Source: Bradyrhizobium retamae
GTDB taxonomy: Bacteria; Pseudomonadota; Alphaproteobacteria; Rhizobiales; Xanthobacteraceae
NCBI RefSeq assembly: GCF_001440415.1
Contig: NZ_LLYA01000159.1
Span: 248,001 to 312,000 of the forward strand
Length of the DNA stretch: 64,000 bases
Direction of reading: 5' to 3'
Shown: positions 42,573-51,098 of the stretch, piece after piece
How the letters are laid out: each line of letters opens with the position of its first letter
Numbering within the stretch: position 1 is the stretch's first letter
Notes under the pieces: generated by a model
Database searches by the model: none
What the model was told of the DNA's origin: nothing
What the model saw: only the letters and a program-made list of their open reading frames with translations
Position numbers and translations under genes: made by a program

Positions 42573-43388
42573 TTAGAAGTCGGCGAGCCCCAGCACGTCG
42601 GTCATCGTGTAGAAGCCGGGCGCCTTACCCCGCGCCCACAGCGCCGCCTTGATCGCGCCCTGCGCGAACATGGTCCGATCCTCGGCGCGGTGGGTCAGTT
42701 CGATCCGCTCCATCGGACCCGCGAAGATCACGGAGTGGTCGCCGGTGACGGTGCCGCCGCGAAGCGAAGCGAAGCCGATGTCGCCCGGCCGCCGCGCGCC
42801 GGTATGGCCGTCGCGGCCGCGCGCGGAGCGGGCGTGCAGGTCGACGCCGCGGCCGGCGGCGGCAGCTTCACCGAGCAGGAAGGCCGTGCCCGAGGGCGCG
42901 TCGATCTTGGCCTTGTGGTGCATCTCGACGATTTCGATGTCAAAACTTTCGTCCAGCGACTGCGCGACACGCTTGACCAGTGCGGCGAGCAGATTGACGC
43001 CGAGGCTCATATTGCCGGACTGCACCACCACCGCACGCGAGGTCACGCTCTTGATGACCGCCATGTCTGATACCGACAGGCCGGTGGTTCCGACGATGTG
43101 CACTAGGCCGCGTTCGGCAGCGATCGCGACATTGGCGATGGTGGCGGCGGGCACCGTGAAATCCAGAATGCCGTCGGCATTGGAGGACAATTTCCAGAGG
43201 TCCGCCGACAACTCGACGCCGTTGGCCGGCAGGCCGGCGAGCACGCCGGCATCCTTGCCCAGAAGTTCCGAGCCCGGCGCTTCAAGCGCGCCGGCCAGCA
43301 CCGCACCCGGCGTTTCCGAAATGACGCGCACCAGCGCGCGGCCCATCCGGCCGCCGGCCCCCGCTACGATCAATCGCATATCGGCCAT
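42573..43388 (-). CDS. dapB: 4-hydroxy-tetrahydrodipicolinate reductase
   Basis: This 271-residue cytoplasmic enzyme of lysine and diaminopimelate synthesis reduces HTPA with NAD(P)H. The Rossmann motif VAGAGGRMGRAL lies at the N-terminus, SGNMSLGVN in the middle, and the catalytic MHHKAKIDAPSGTA follows. The ATG at 43388 is chosen because the longer open frame upstream does not match the family. gpmA follows. Confidence 0.96.
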   Translation of the reverse strand: MADMRLIVAGAGGRMGRALVRVISETPGAVLAGALEAPGSELLGKDAGVLAGLPANGVELSADLWKLSSNADGILDFTVPAATIANVAIAAERGLVHIVGTTGLSVSDMAVIKSVTSRAVVVQSGNMSLGVNLLAALVKRVAQSLDESFDIEIVEMHHKAKIDAPSGTAFLLGEAAAAGRGVDLHARSARGRDGHTGARRPGDIGFASLRGGTVTGDHSVIFAGPMERIELTHRAEDRTMFAQGAIKAALWARGKAPGFYTMTDVLGLADF

Positions 43389-43607
43389 GGCTTTTACCTC
43401 TGCACGCCCTATAGCGGGATGAGGTCGTTCCGGCAACCAATCAGGCGCTTTTGCGGCTCCCGCCGGCGGCCAAGCGATCCGGCCGAGCGGAGGCAAAAGG
43501 GCAATCAGGGTAGCGATCCTGCCCTGCCCTGTTCGATCCTGCCATGATTGGGATGGGTCGGCATCGTGTCCGCCGACTCAAACCAGATGCCCCGAACACC
43601 AGTTGCT

Positions 43608-44603
43608 CTAGAGAGTGAGTTCCAGCTTCCTCTCCAGAACCATCCGGCCGTCGCGCTCCACGACATATGTGGCCTTGTAGGTGCCACGCTCCCAGCCCGT
43701 CGTCGGACGCTTCCTGCCGGTAAACAGCATGAACTGCGCCTTGTTGCTCTCAAGCCGCGCGGCTCGATTTTCGGCGATGGTTTTTCCGGTTGGATCCTCG
43801 ATGACGAGCCGTTGCGCGTCGCCCGCCTTCAGGCCAATGACGCGAACGAAAGCGACAATTGCCGCCGCGCTGGCAGACAGCTTTTCCATGCCCGCGCTTC
43901 CATCCTCGACAAGCTCCATCGTCACCGGACCATTCGCGAAGCCGGCGTTCAGAATGGTTCGCTCCTGATAAGCAAGTTGCGCGTGAAGTGCCGGATGCCA
44001 CAGCAGTTCGCCGCCCCCGCAGGAGCCGGAACTGGCACCATACGCGAAGGGATCTACGACCGCTCCCTTATGCCTGACCGTGAAATGCAGATGAGGATAT
44101 TCGGTCAGCCCCGAGAGACCGACCCGGCCAAGCGGCTGCCCAACTTTGACTCTCTCTCCGGGCTTTACCACGAGGCTGCCGTGAGCCATGTGACAATATT
44201 GGGTTTCCCAGTGTTCCGGGTGTTCGATCACAACGCCGTTGCCACATTCGACGTCGCGAACAGCTTCGGGCGCAGACTTGCCAACGGCGCCGTCTGGCGC
44301 GCCGTCTCGCGTGCGAAGCACGCGGCCACTTGCGGAAGCCAGCACTTCCACGCCGGCCTTTTGCGACGCCAGCGACGGCAAGCGAAAGTCCGTCCCGTTA
44401 TGGCGGTCATACGTCAGGGTGCCGCATTTATAGTCTCGCGCTGCCCCCGACGGATCGACATCGGTGTAGTTCTGGATGTAGCAGGTCCGGCCAGTTTCGC
44501 ACGCGATTGGCATGCTCAATTGAATGCTGTCGGCGATCGCATTGGAAGAAAAGCCCAGTGCCGCGGCGATGGCAAAGGCTCGATAGGAAGTCACACGGCG
44601 CAT
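43608..44603 (-). CDS. Exported M23-family (LytM-type) metallopeptidase
   Basis: This 331-residue protein has a signal peptide (residues 1-25, FAIAAALGFSSNAIADS) and a zinc M23 domain. Metal ligands are H68 and D72 (HNGTD), the HLH pair H171/H173 and likely H138 (YCHMAHGS). Several Cys (35, 41, 60, 120, 137) fit periplasmic disulfides. The C-terminal 130 residues are an extra beta-rich region. M23 enzymes cut peptidoglycan cross-links. It lies 31 bases downstream of the LuxR gene in the RTX locus and may open the wall for export or act outside. The start follows AGGAC. Confidence 0.87.
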   Translation of the reverse strand: MRRVTSYRAFAIAAALGFSSNAIADSIQLSMPIACETGRTCYIQNYTDVDPSGAARDYKCGTLTYDRHNGTDFRLPSLASQKAGVEVLASASGRVLRTRDGAPDGAVGKSAPEAVRDVECGNGVVIEHPEHWETQYCHMAHGSLVVKPGERVKVGQPLGRVGLSGLTEYPHLHFTVRHKGAVVDPFAYGASSGSCGGGELLWHPALHAQLAYQERTILNAGFANGPVTMELVEDGSAGMEKLSASAAAIVAFVRVIGLKAGDAQRLVIEDPTGKTIAENRAARLESNKAQFMLFTGRKRPTTGWERGTYKATYVVERDGRMVLERKLELTL

Positions 44604-44634
44604 GAAGTCCTGGACCTTCGCAAAAGCTGGCGCA

Positions 44635-45846
44635 TCAGTTCGGTGGCCGCTTATCAGCCGCACAAAGCAACCGGCAATCCGGTGACGTCGGCGCGACGGC
44701 CTTTTCGCGCCTGCCGGCCCCGAATGGGGACTGCGTAAGATTATAGAGCAGAAAGAACTCGGCCTGTCGATTGATCCCCAACTTGAGCATGATGCGCTTG
44801 GTGTAGGTTCTTACAGTCGCCTCGGTCAATCGAAGATCGGCGCCGATGTCACGTGGACACTGGAACTGAAGAATCCGGGCGATGATTCTCTCTTCGGCCC
44901 AGTTCAAGCCGAAGGCGGTCGCAATACGGTGTGCCCCCAGCACTTCATCGAATTGCGGAACGATGATCAATGCTTTTCCCACGTCGCAATGCGTTGGCGC
45001 GGCCCCGATCTTGGCGAAGGCAAACTGCTGACGCTCCGTAGAGAGAGGCACAGTTGTGTTCAGCCAAACCTGACCGGGCCTGGGAATCAACGCCTCGCGG
45101 ACTGCCACCCTCAAACGCTCGGTTACCAGTCTGCTGGACCCTGCGAGCCGGTCACCATCCAGCCTGAGCAGTTCGCCCTTTGCAAATAGCGCTCGACCAC
45201 AGCGATTGACCTCGTGAATATGCAGGCCTTCGTCCACGATGAACGCAGGGAATGCCAGGTTTTCCAGCCAGATTTCTGCGTCCGGATATCGATTGGGTGA
45301 ACGCTGCACGAGGGAATGAGCCGTCCCCCAAACCGCGCGCACGGCACGCGCGAGACACGGAATTTCGGCCCGAACGAGCGCAACCTGCCGCCATCCCGCG
45401 ACAAACACTACGGTCGATCTGTCGCGAGAGGCAAATCTGCCGATGATGGAATGACCGTTTGTTCCTGGCTCGGAGCCGATCAGTTTCCGCACAAACGTGG
45501 TGCGTGCGTTGACAGGTTCGAGAAGGGCGCAATCTGCCCCGGCGCCCTTGCGGGCAATTCGGGCCACGGTCATGGTGCATGAGGGATCGATTGCGGCGTG
45601 TCCGATCCGGACCTCTTTAAGCTCCGACCGACCGGTGTGAGACATGGCCGCTACGTAGCAACTGCTGCACTCGAAAAGTTCGGCAACAGCCTTGCCGAAA
45701 TATTCCATCGCGCGCTCGTCTGGGCCTTGCTCCGCAGGCCCCCCTATCTGATGATCTTCGGCGTACTGAAGAGGCTCGCCGCGCTCAGCGTCATTGAAGC
45801 GAAATCCACCCTGCCTGGAGGGTAGTGTTTTGCCATCCTCATGCAC
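44635..45846 (-). CDS. LuxR-type HTH regulator, RTX-locus associated
   Basis: This 403-residue protein has a C-terminal LuxR/NarL HTH (about residues 310-370: WAEERIIARILQF...LRLTEATVRTYTKRIMLKLG). The middle has a PAS-like stretch (AFPAFIVDEGLHIHEVNRCGRALFA). No receiver or autoinducer domain is recognised. GTG at 45846 is chosen because GGGAGG lies 5 bases before it. A TTG six codons upstream is weaker. It probably regulates the RTX operon it sits in, which is inference. Confidence 0.8.
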   Translation of the reverse strand: MHEDGKTLPSRQGGFRFNDAERGEPLQYAEDHQIGGPAEQGPDERAMEYFGKAVAELFECSSCYVAAMSHTGRSELKEVRIGHAAIDPSCTMTVARIARKGAGADCALLEPVNARTTFVRKLIGSEPGTNGHSIIGRFASRDRSTVVFVAGWRQVALVRAEIPCLARAVRAVWGTAHSLVQRSPNRYPDAEIWLENLAFPAFIVDEGLHIHEVNRCGRALFAKGELLRLDGDRLAGSSRLVTERLRVAVREALIPRPGQVWLNTTVPLSTERQQFAFAKIGAAPTHCDVGKALIIVPQFDEVLGAHRIATAFGLNWAEERIIARILQFQCPRDIGADLRLTEATVRTYTKRIMLKLGINRQAEFFLLYNLTQSPFGAGRREKAVAPTSPDCRLLCAADKRPPN

Positions 45847-45890
45847 GGGCGCCTCCCGTAACAAGATGCCGTCGAATTCACGCCGACGGC

Positions 45891-47228
45891 TTAGTGCTCC
45901 TTAAACGCGCGGTTGATACGCAGTTCCATTGGCTGCAGTAAATATTCCGCAAAGGTTCTTTCTCCCGTCTCGATAAATATCTCAACGGGCATTCCCGGCA
46001 GTAACGAAGAGAAATACGAGGCGGTCGGGGCGTTGATGTCAAGTTCCAGTTCCGCCATGTAAGACGTGACGCCACTCTTGGCGTCGGTCAGTGCGTCTGC
46101 CGCTACAGCGACGACCTTTCCGTCGAGCATGGGCCGACGACGGATATTCAATGCGTGAACCCGCACGCGCGCGATCTGCCCGGCATAGACCTCTTCCCGA
46201 TCGATTGGTTTCAATGCTGCCTCGATGACAAGCCGGTCCTCCGTCGGAACAATTTCGAGGAACGTTTCGCGGGGTGCAAGCACGGCTCTAAGATCCCGGC
46301 TGTTGAGGCCCACGATCTTTCCGGTCTCGGGGGCACGCAATTCAGACCGGCCAAGTTGATCGCGCAGAGCGGCAATTCGATGTCGGAGATCACCGATCTC
46401 CTCGCTCGCCGCATGACGCTGCTTCGCGATTTCCTGATTCTGGTTGAAGCCCAACTGTCGGCGCCTGTCCTCAAGTTCCGCCATTTTGCCTCGCTTCTCC
46501 GCAACCGACGCTGCGTTGCGGTCAATCTGTCCGCTCGACTCAGCCTCGGCTCGTTTCAAGGCTAACAGGCGCGGCTTTCGGGCGAGGCCCTTTGTAAGGA
46601 GGTAGCTTGTGTCTGCTATCTCCTCTCGCAATAGCGCAAGTTGTTGCTCGACACCCTTGGTGCTGCTTTCGAGGCCTCGGATAGAGTCCGTCAACTGCAG
46701 CATCTGCTGATCGATCATTTTGCGTTCATTCTCGATTGCGGCCAGTCGTGCGGCAAACTCGCCCTCCTGGGTTTGCATGGCAATGCGCGCGGACGCATGG
46801 CTCGCGCTTCTCTTCAGTTCGGCGGGAAAGCTGATGGATTTCGCGCCGGCCTCTTCGGCCGCCAGCCGCGCCTCCATCGCCAGAACTGCAAAGTATTTTG
46901 TCTCAAGCGAGCCGAGGGCTGCTTCGATCTGGGTGGTATCGAGCCGGGCGATCAGTTGGCCGGCCGTGACCTGATCGTTTTCCCTGACGTGAACTGACTT
47001 TACTATTCCTCCCTCAAGATGCTGGACTGCCTTGCGCTTCGAATGAACCTTTATGACACCTTGGGCCACAACCGCGCCACGAAGCGGAACTGTCATCGCC
47101 CACACGCCGAAGCAGCAAAATTGCAGAACCAGCAGCACGCATCCCCATCCGATAATCCGCCGCATATCGGATCGTGGTCGTTCCTTGCGGAAAACGGCGA
47201 CTGCACGATCTCGACCTCCTTCCGTCAT
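45891..47228 (-). CDS. prsE: Type I secretion membrane fusion protein (HlyD/PrsE family)
   Basis: This 445-residue periplasmic adaptor links the ABC exporter to the outer-membrane channel. One membrane helix lies at about residues 24-46 (IIGWGCVLLVLQFCCFGVW), then the lipoyl half (AVQHLEGGIVKSVHVRENDQV), a long coiled coil (about 130-290) and the family segment RAPETGKIVGL. A beta domain ends the protein (LLPGMPVEIFIETGERTFAEYLLQPM). It overlaps the ATPase gene by four bases (ATGA). Confidence 0.92.
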   Translation of the reverse strand: MTEGGRDRAVAVFRKERPRSDMRRIIGWGCVLLVLQFCCFGVWAMTVPLRGAVVAQGVIKVHSKRKAVQHLEGGIVKSVHVRENDQVTAGQLIARLDTTQIEAALGSLETKYFAVLAMEARLAAEEAGAKSISFPAELKRSASHASARIAMQTQEGEFAARLAAIENERKMIDQQMLQLTDSIRGLESSTKGVEQQLALLREEIADTSYLLTKGLARKPRLLALKRAEAESSGQIDRNAASVAEKRGKMAELEDRRRQLGFNQNQEIAKQRHAASEEIGDLRHRIAALRDQLGRSELRAPETGKIVGLNSRDLRAVLAPRETFLEIVPTEDRLVIEAALKPIDREEVYAGQIARVRVHALNIRRRPMLDGKVVAVAADALTDAKSGVTSYMAELELDINAPTASYFSSLLPGMPVEIFIETGERTFAEYLLQPMELRINRAFKEH

Positions 47229-48988
47229 CGAGCGGTCCTCCCCACGGCCAATTTCTGAGATTCCGTACCTTGCCGGACGACATGCGGCTTCGCGACGGAG
47301 GTGACAGGCAGGCGAAGGACTTCAGCAGGCGATCCGAAAGCGAGCTGCGCGCCATCCCTCAAAAGCAGTACGGCATCTGCGATGGTCAGGAGTTGGGGCC
47401 GGTGGGTCACGATCACCAGTGTCGCGCCGCCCGCCTTCGCCCGCTGAATGGCGGAACACAGTGCATGCTCGCCGTCCGGGTCAAGATTGGCATTTGGTTC
47501 GTCCAGCAGGATCAGTTTGCGATCCCCGAAAAAGGCACGGGCGAGACCGATCCTCTGGCGCTGACCACCGGAAAGTCTGTTGCCGTCGCGCCCTATCTCG
47601 GTCTGATAGCCGGCTGGCAGCGACAGGATCATCTCATGCGCCTGTGCAAGTATGGCCGCGGCAACGATGTCCTCGTCGCACGCATGTTCGTCAAAGCCGG
47701 CGATTGCTTCGGCCACTGTGCCGCCCAGAAGCTGCACCTCCTGAGGAAGATAACCGACAAACTGCCCAAGCTGGTCAGGGTCCCAATTATTCAGGGCTGC
47801 GTCGTCCAACCGGATGGTGCCGCCGCTTGGTCGTTCCAACCCCGCCATCAGGCGCAGCAAGGTCGATTTTCCGGCGCCGGTCGGCCCGATCACGACGATG
47901 ATCCCGGAAGGCGGGCATTCGAAATTTATGCCTACGAGTACCGGGCGCGGCGTCGTGGGTATCCGATATGACACCCGCTCGACTGCAATTCTGCCGGACG
48001 GGGACGGAAGCAGCGTGCGTTTCTCGCGAACAAGAACCGGCGCTGCGGCCGTCTGAACTTGCTTCCAGGCCTCGTGCGCGGAAGTAAGGGCGCGCCGCGC
48101 CGAGATCAGACCTTCCATCGGCTGCAGCGTACGGGCGATCAGGATCGAACTCGCAATCAGACTGCCCGCCAGCACCTCGCTCTGGAGCACGAGCCAGGCG
48201 CCTGCGCCGATCGCCGCAACCTGCAAAGTCGTTCTTACCATGCGCGCTGCGGCGCCGATCGCATAAACGCGCTCGCTGGCTCGAACCACGGGGGACAAGG
48301 CCTGGTCGTTGAGGTCCATGAATTCGCGGATGGCACCTCTGGTCCAGCCCATCGCACGCACCAGGGCGGAATGCCGGACGATTCCGTCAAGTGTAATCTG
48401 GGTTTTCTGCGCGGCCTCGGACGCCTGCGCGATTTCGGCGCGCGCGATCCAGCGGCTCACAATGCCCATGGCGAGGAGGACCGCCGTTCCGACCAGCGCA
48501 ATCAGGCCGTACCAAGGGTGCAGAAAGAACAGGATGAAAATAAACGCCGGAAGAAAGGGAGCATCGAGCAGCGATGCAATCGTTGCGCTGGACAGGAACG
48601 TCCTCAGCTCGCGCACCTTTGCAAGATCTTGCGCCCTGTCACCCCGATTGGTGGCATCAACGATCATGCTTTCAAGCACGATGGGAGCGAGGGAGCGCTC
48701 AAATCTAACCGCAAAGCGACTGAGCAGCCGGCTGCGCAGGGTGTCGAACGCGGCGCTGAAAACAAGGGCAATTACGGCGATAATGGTGAGGCCAACGAGG
48801 GTTTCAACGCTACCGCTGCTGATGACCCGATCGAACACTTCGATGGCGTAGAAGGGAACGACAAGGAGAAGGATGTTCAATGACACGCTAAAGGCCACGA
48901 CCCACACGAATGCGGATCGTCCCGGAATCAATCCAAGCAGCGATCGTGCAGCGGACGCTGGGATCTCACGACGGATACGCGAATACAT
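47225..48988 (-). CDS. prsD: Type I secretion ABC transporter (PrsD/PrtD family)
   Basis: This 587-residue fused permease-ATPase has six membrane helices in the first 300 residues, then an ATPase with Walker A GPTGAGKST, signature LSGGQRQRIGLARAFF and Walker B LILLDEPNANLD. No N-terminal C39 peptidase domain is present, so the RTX substrate is exported uncleaved. The start is chosen at MYSRIRR. A weak ribosome site leaves some doubt, and GTG at 48997 is an alternative. It follows the RTX gene by 84 bases, across a strong hairpin. Confidence 0.92.
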   Translation of the reverse strand: MYSRIRREIPASAARSLLGLIPGRSAFVWVVAFSVSLNILLLVVPFYAIEVFDRVISSGSVETLVGLTIIAVIALVFSAAFDTLRSRLLSRFAVRFERSLAPIVLESMIVDATNRGDRAQDLAKVRELRTFLSSATIASLLDAPFLPAFIFILFFLHPWYGLIALVGTAVLLAMGIVSRWIARAEIAQASEAAQKTQITLDGIVRHSALVRAMGWTRGAIREFMDLNDQALSPVVRASERVYAIGAAARMVRTTLQVAAIGAGAWLVLQSEVLAGSLIASSILIARTLQPMEGLISARRALTSAHEAWKQVQTAAAPVLVREKRTLLPSPSGRIAVERVSYRIPTTPRPVLVGINFECPPSGIIVVIGPTGAGKSTLLRLMAGLERPSGGTIRLDDAALNNWDPDQLGQFVGYLPQEVQLLGGTVAEAIAGFDEHACDEDIVAAAILAQAHEMILSLPAGYQTEIGRDGNRLSGGQRQRIGLARAFFGDRKLILLDEPNANLDPDGEHALCSAIQRAKAGGATLVIVTHRPQLLTIADAVLLLRDGAQLAFGSPAEVLRLPVTSVAKPHVVRQGTESQKLAVGRTAR

Positions 48989-49032
48989 GTTGGCCGGCAC
49001 TACTACTGACTTACGTATTGCAGAGAGGCAGG

Positions 49033-49060
49033 AGCGGGGCGGCACGGAAGCCGCCCCGCT
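49033..49060 (-). promoter_or_regulatory. Intercistronic hairpin between the RTX and exporter genes
   Basis: A perfect 11-bp stem AGCGGGGCGGC/GCCGCCCCGCT with a 6-base loop lies just after the RTX stop. No U-run follows on the minus strand, so partial attenuation or mRNA stabilisation is likelier than full termination. It would let the secreted protein be made in excess over its exporter. Confidence 0.7.
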
Positions 49061-49072
49061 GAAGTCGTGGAG

Positions 49073-50377
49073 TTAAACGATCTCGATGGCCTCGTAACCC
49101 GCGGCAGCGTTGATGTCGTCGATCGACTCGAATTCCGTTCCGAGGCCGCCCGAAACGCCGGTGAGCGTGATGGTGCCGAAGCCGAAATCGAGCACCGTGT
49201 TGGTGCCATCGTCATCGACCACGATGGTGGCAGGATCAAACGCCGGATCGGCATCGACATTAACTTCATCGCCATCACCAAAGTTCAGGTCGGCGACTTC
49301 ATCGTTGCCGAAGTTGGTGGCAGTATTGTCTCCGAAATTGTGGTCGTCGGAGCCTGCGCCGCCTGTCAGCATATCGTCGCCGACGCCACCGTCGAGGACA
49401 TCGGCGCCATTGCCGCCGTTCAACTCATCGTCGCCCGCGCCGCCGTTGAGGGTGTCGTCGCCGGCGTTACCGAGGAGTATATCGTCTCCATCTCCGCCAT
49501 TGAGCACATCGACATCGGCACCGCCGACAAGCATGTCATCTCCGGCGTCGCCGTCCAACGTATCGTCGCCAGCTCCGCCGCTGAGCTCGTCCGCGCCTTC
49601 GCCGCCGGACATCGTGTCGTTGCCAGCACCACCGGCCATGGTGTCGTCGCCGTCGTCGCCGGACATGGTATCGTCGCCGCCACCACCGGCCATGTCGTCC
49701 GCGTCGTCGCCGCCGCTCATCGTGTCATTGCCGCCTTGGCCATTGAGTGTATCGTTGCCGGCACCGCCGTTCAGCGTGTCGTCATCGGCCCCGCCATTCA
49801 GCGTGTCGTTCCCGAGACCGCCATTCAGCGTGTCCATGCCCGCATTGCCGTTCAGGATATCGTCGCCGAGCCCGCCGCTGAGCGTGTCATCGCCCGCGTT
49901 GCCCGACAGATCGTCATCACCGGCGCCGCCGTTGATGGTGTCATTGCCTTCACCGCCGGCGATCGTATCGTTGCCGGCATTGCCGTTCAACGTGTCGTTG
50001 CCGGCTCCGCCGTCGATATTGTCGTCGCCCGCACCGCCACTGACGAGGTCATCGCCTTCACCGCCGAGGATCATATCCATGCCGGCATTGCCGTTCAGCG
50101 TGTCGTTGCCGGCACCGCCATCGATATTGTCGTCGCCCGCACCGCCACTGACGAGGTCATCGCCTTCACCGCCGGCGATCATATCGTTGCCGGCATTGCC
50201 GTTCAACGTGTCATTGCCGGCTCCACCATCGATATCGTCATCGCCCGCACCGCCATTGACAAGGTCATCGCCTTCCAATCCGGTAATCGTATCGTCGCCG
50301 GCCAGACCGTTGATCTCATCAGGATCTGGCGTGCCAGGTAGTACATCATTGCCGGCTGTTCCATTGATGAGTGCCAT
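49073..50377 (-). CDS. RTX calcium-binding secreted protein
   Basis: This 434-residue, very acidic protein is built almost wholly of RTX nonapeptides (pattern GGxGxDxUx, more than thirty by eye) from about residue 6 to 330. A C-terminal region of about 100 residues carries the type I secretion signal (ends GYEAIEIV). No enzymatic domain precedes the repeats. RTX repeats fold into calcium-bound beta-rolls outside the cell. Ribosome site AAGGAG lies 8 bases before ATG 50377. The adjacent exporter and adaptor make it the obvious substrate. NodO of Rhizobium is a functional relative, from recollection. Confidence 0.93.
   Translation of the reverse strand: MALINGTAGNDVLPGTPDPDEINGLAGDDTITGLEGDDLVNGGAGDDDIDGGAGNDTLNGNAGNDMIAGGEGDDLVSGGAGDDNIDGGAGNDTLNGNAGMDMILGGEGDDLVSGGAGDDNIDGGAGNDTLNGNAGNDTIAGGEGNDTINGGAGDDDLSGNAGDDTLSGGLGDDILNGNAGMDTLNGGLGNDTLNGGADDDTLNGGAGNDTLNGQGGNDTMSGGDDADDMAGGGGDDTMSGDDGDDTMAGGAGNDTMSGGEGADELSGGAGDDTLDGDAGDDMLVGGADVDVLNGGDGDDILLGNAGDDTLNGGAGDDELNGGNGADVLDGGVGDDMLTGGAGSDDHNFGDNTATNFGNDEVADLNFGDGDEVNVDADPAFDPATIVVDDDGTNTVLDFGFGTITLTGVSGGLGTEFESIDDINAAAGYEAIEIV
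49925..50248 (-). repeat. Three tandem 108-bp units within the RTX gene
   Basis: Residues 44-79, 80-115 and 116-151 are three near-identical 36-residue units (AGDDNIDGG, AGNDTLNGN, AGNDTIAGG, EGDDLVSGG). DNA identity is also high, so they are recent duplications or are kept alike by gene conversion. Confidence 0.9.
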
Positions 50378-50517
50378 GGTTTCTACTCCTTGCGTTCGCG
50401 ATGCGGGTCGGCTCACGGCCCGTCATGCACTAGCGATTTTGTGTTGGCTCGATTTCCATCACGCTCGATGTGGAGTTCGATGGCGCGCAACTTGATGAAG
50501 GTGGAGCGGCATCACAA

Positions 50518-50531
50518 TCCCCATATGGGGA
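50518..50531. promoter_or_regulatory. Perfect 14-bp palindrome upstream of the RTX gene
   Basis: TCCCCATATGGGGA lies about 140 bases before the RTX start, in a 399-base gap (50,378-50,776) that holds no supported gene. It is a candidate binding site for the locus LuxR regulator or another dimer. No promoter boxes could be assigned. Confidence 0.45.
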
Positions 50532-50776
50532 CAAAAAAAGAGATGTCCGATAGCTGACGTTTGGCCCGCAGACCCCGCGTTCGCTGTTGGAATGACGATC
50601 AGCTATTTGCTATTTTCGGCGGCAGCCGATCGGCCAAGCACGATCGGAAACATTCGCACACATTTCTTGATGGGATGGGTCCCGCGAAGCGGCGCGAAAT
50701 AGCGGCTTCTACCGGAACCCCCCGCACGTGCGTTGTGCCTGAGGGGCGTAGATGTGGATTGCGAAATAATAGGCGC

Positions 50777-51079
50777 TCAGGGCTGCGGGCCGTCATAGCC
50801 CTCGATGACGATGAGGTCTGCGATCGAGTGCGGCTGACGAACCTTGATGTTGGCCTGGTATTCCGGCGAATTGTAGCAGGCCAGCGCTTTCTCATAGCTG
50901 TCGAATTCGATCACCACGTTGCGCGAGCGGCATTGGCCTTCGACCGCGGTGAACTGGCCGCCGCGCACGATGAAGCGCCCGCCGAATTTCTGGAAGATGG
51001 CCGGATTGGCCGCCATGTAGGGTTTGTAGCCCTCGTCATTGTGAACGTCGACGCGTCCGATCCAGTACCCTTTGGCCAT
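50777..51079 (-). CDS. DUF1330 family protein
   Basis: This 100-residue soluble protein has a ferredoxin-like alpha/beta dimer fold typical of DUF1330 (MAKGYWIGRVDVHNDEGYKPYMAAN, then FGGRFIVRGGQ and FDSYEKALACYNSPEYQ). Function is unknown. The ATG follows AAGGAGA by 6 bases. It lies 19 bases after the pyrF gene and may share its transcript. Confidence 0.9.
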   Translation of the reverse strand: MAKGYWIGRVDVHNDEGYKPYMAANPAIFQKFGGRFIVRGGQFTAVEGQCRSRNVVIEFDSYEKALACYNSPEYQANIKVRQPHSIADLIVIEGYDGPQP

Positions 51080-51098
51080 CTCAATCTCCTTCTTGTTG

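Noticed and set aside
49925..50248. Tandem repeats considered as a CRISPR-like array
   Set aside because: Units are contiguous coding repeats without spacers and fit RTX nonapeptides.
49067..50495. Two long plus-strand open frames (over 420 residues) opposite the RTX gene, one very rich in Ser/Pro and one in Val/Ala
   Set aside because: They are mirror images of the RTX repeat on the other strand. The repetitive codons lack stops in the opposite frames, and there is no ribosome site or protein-like variety.
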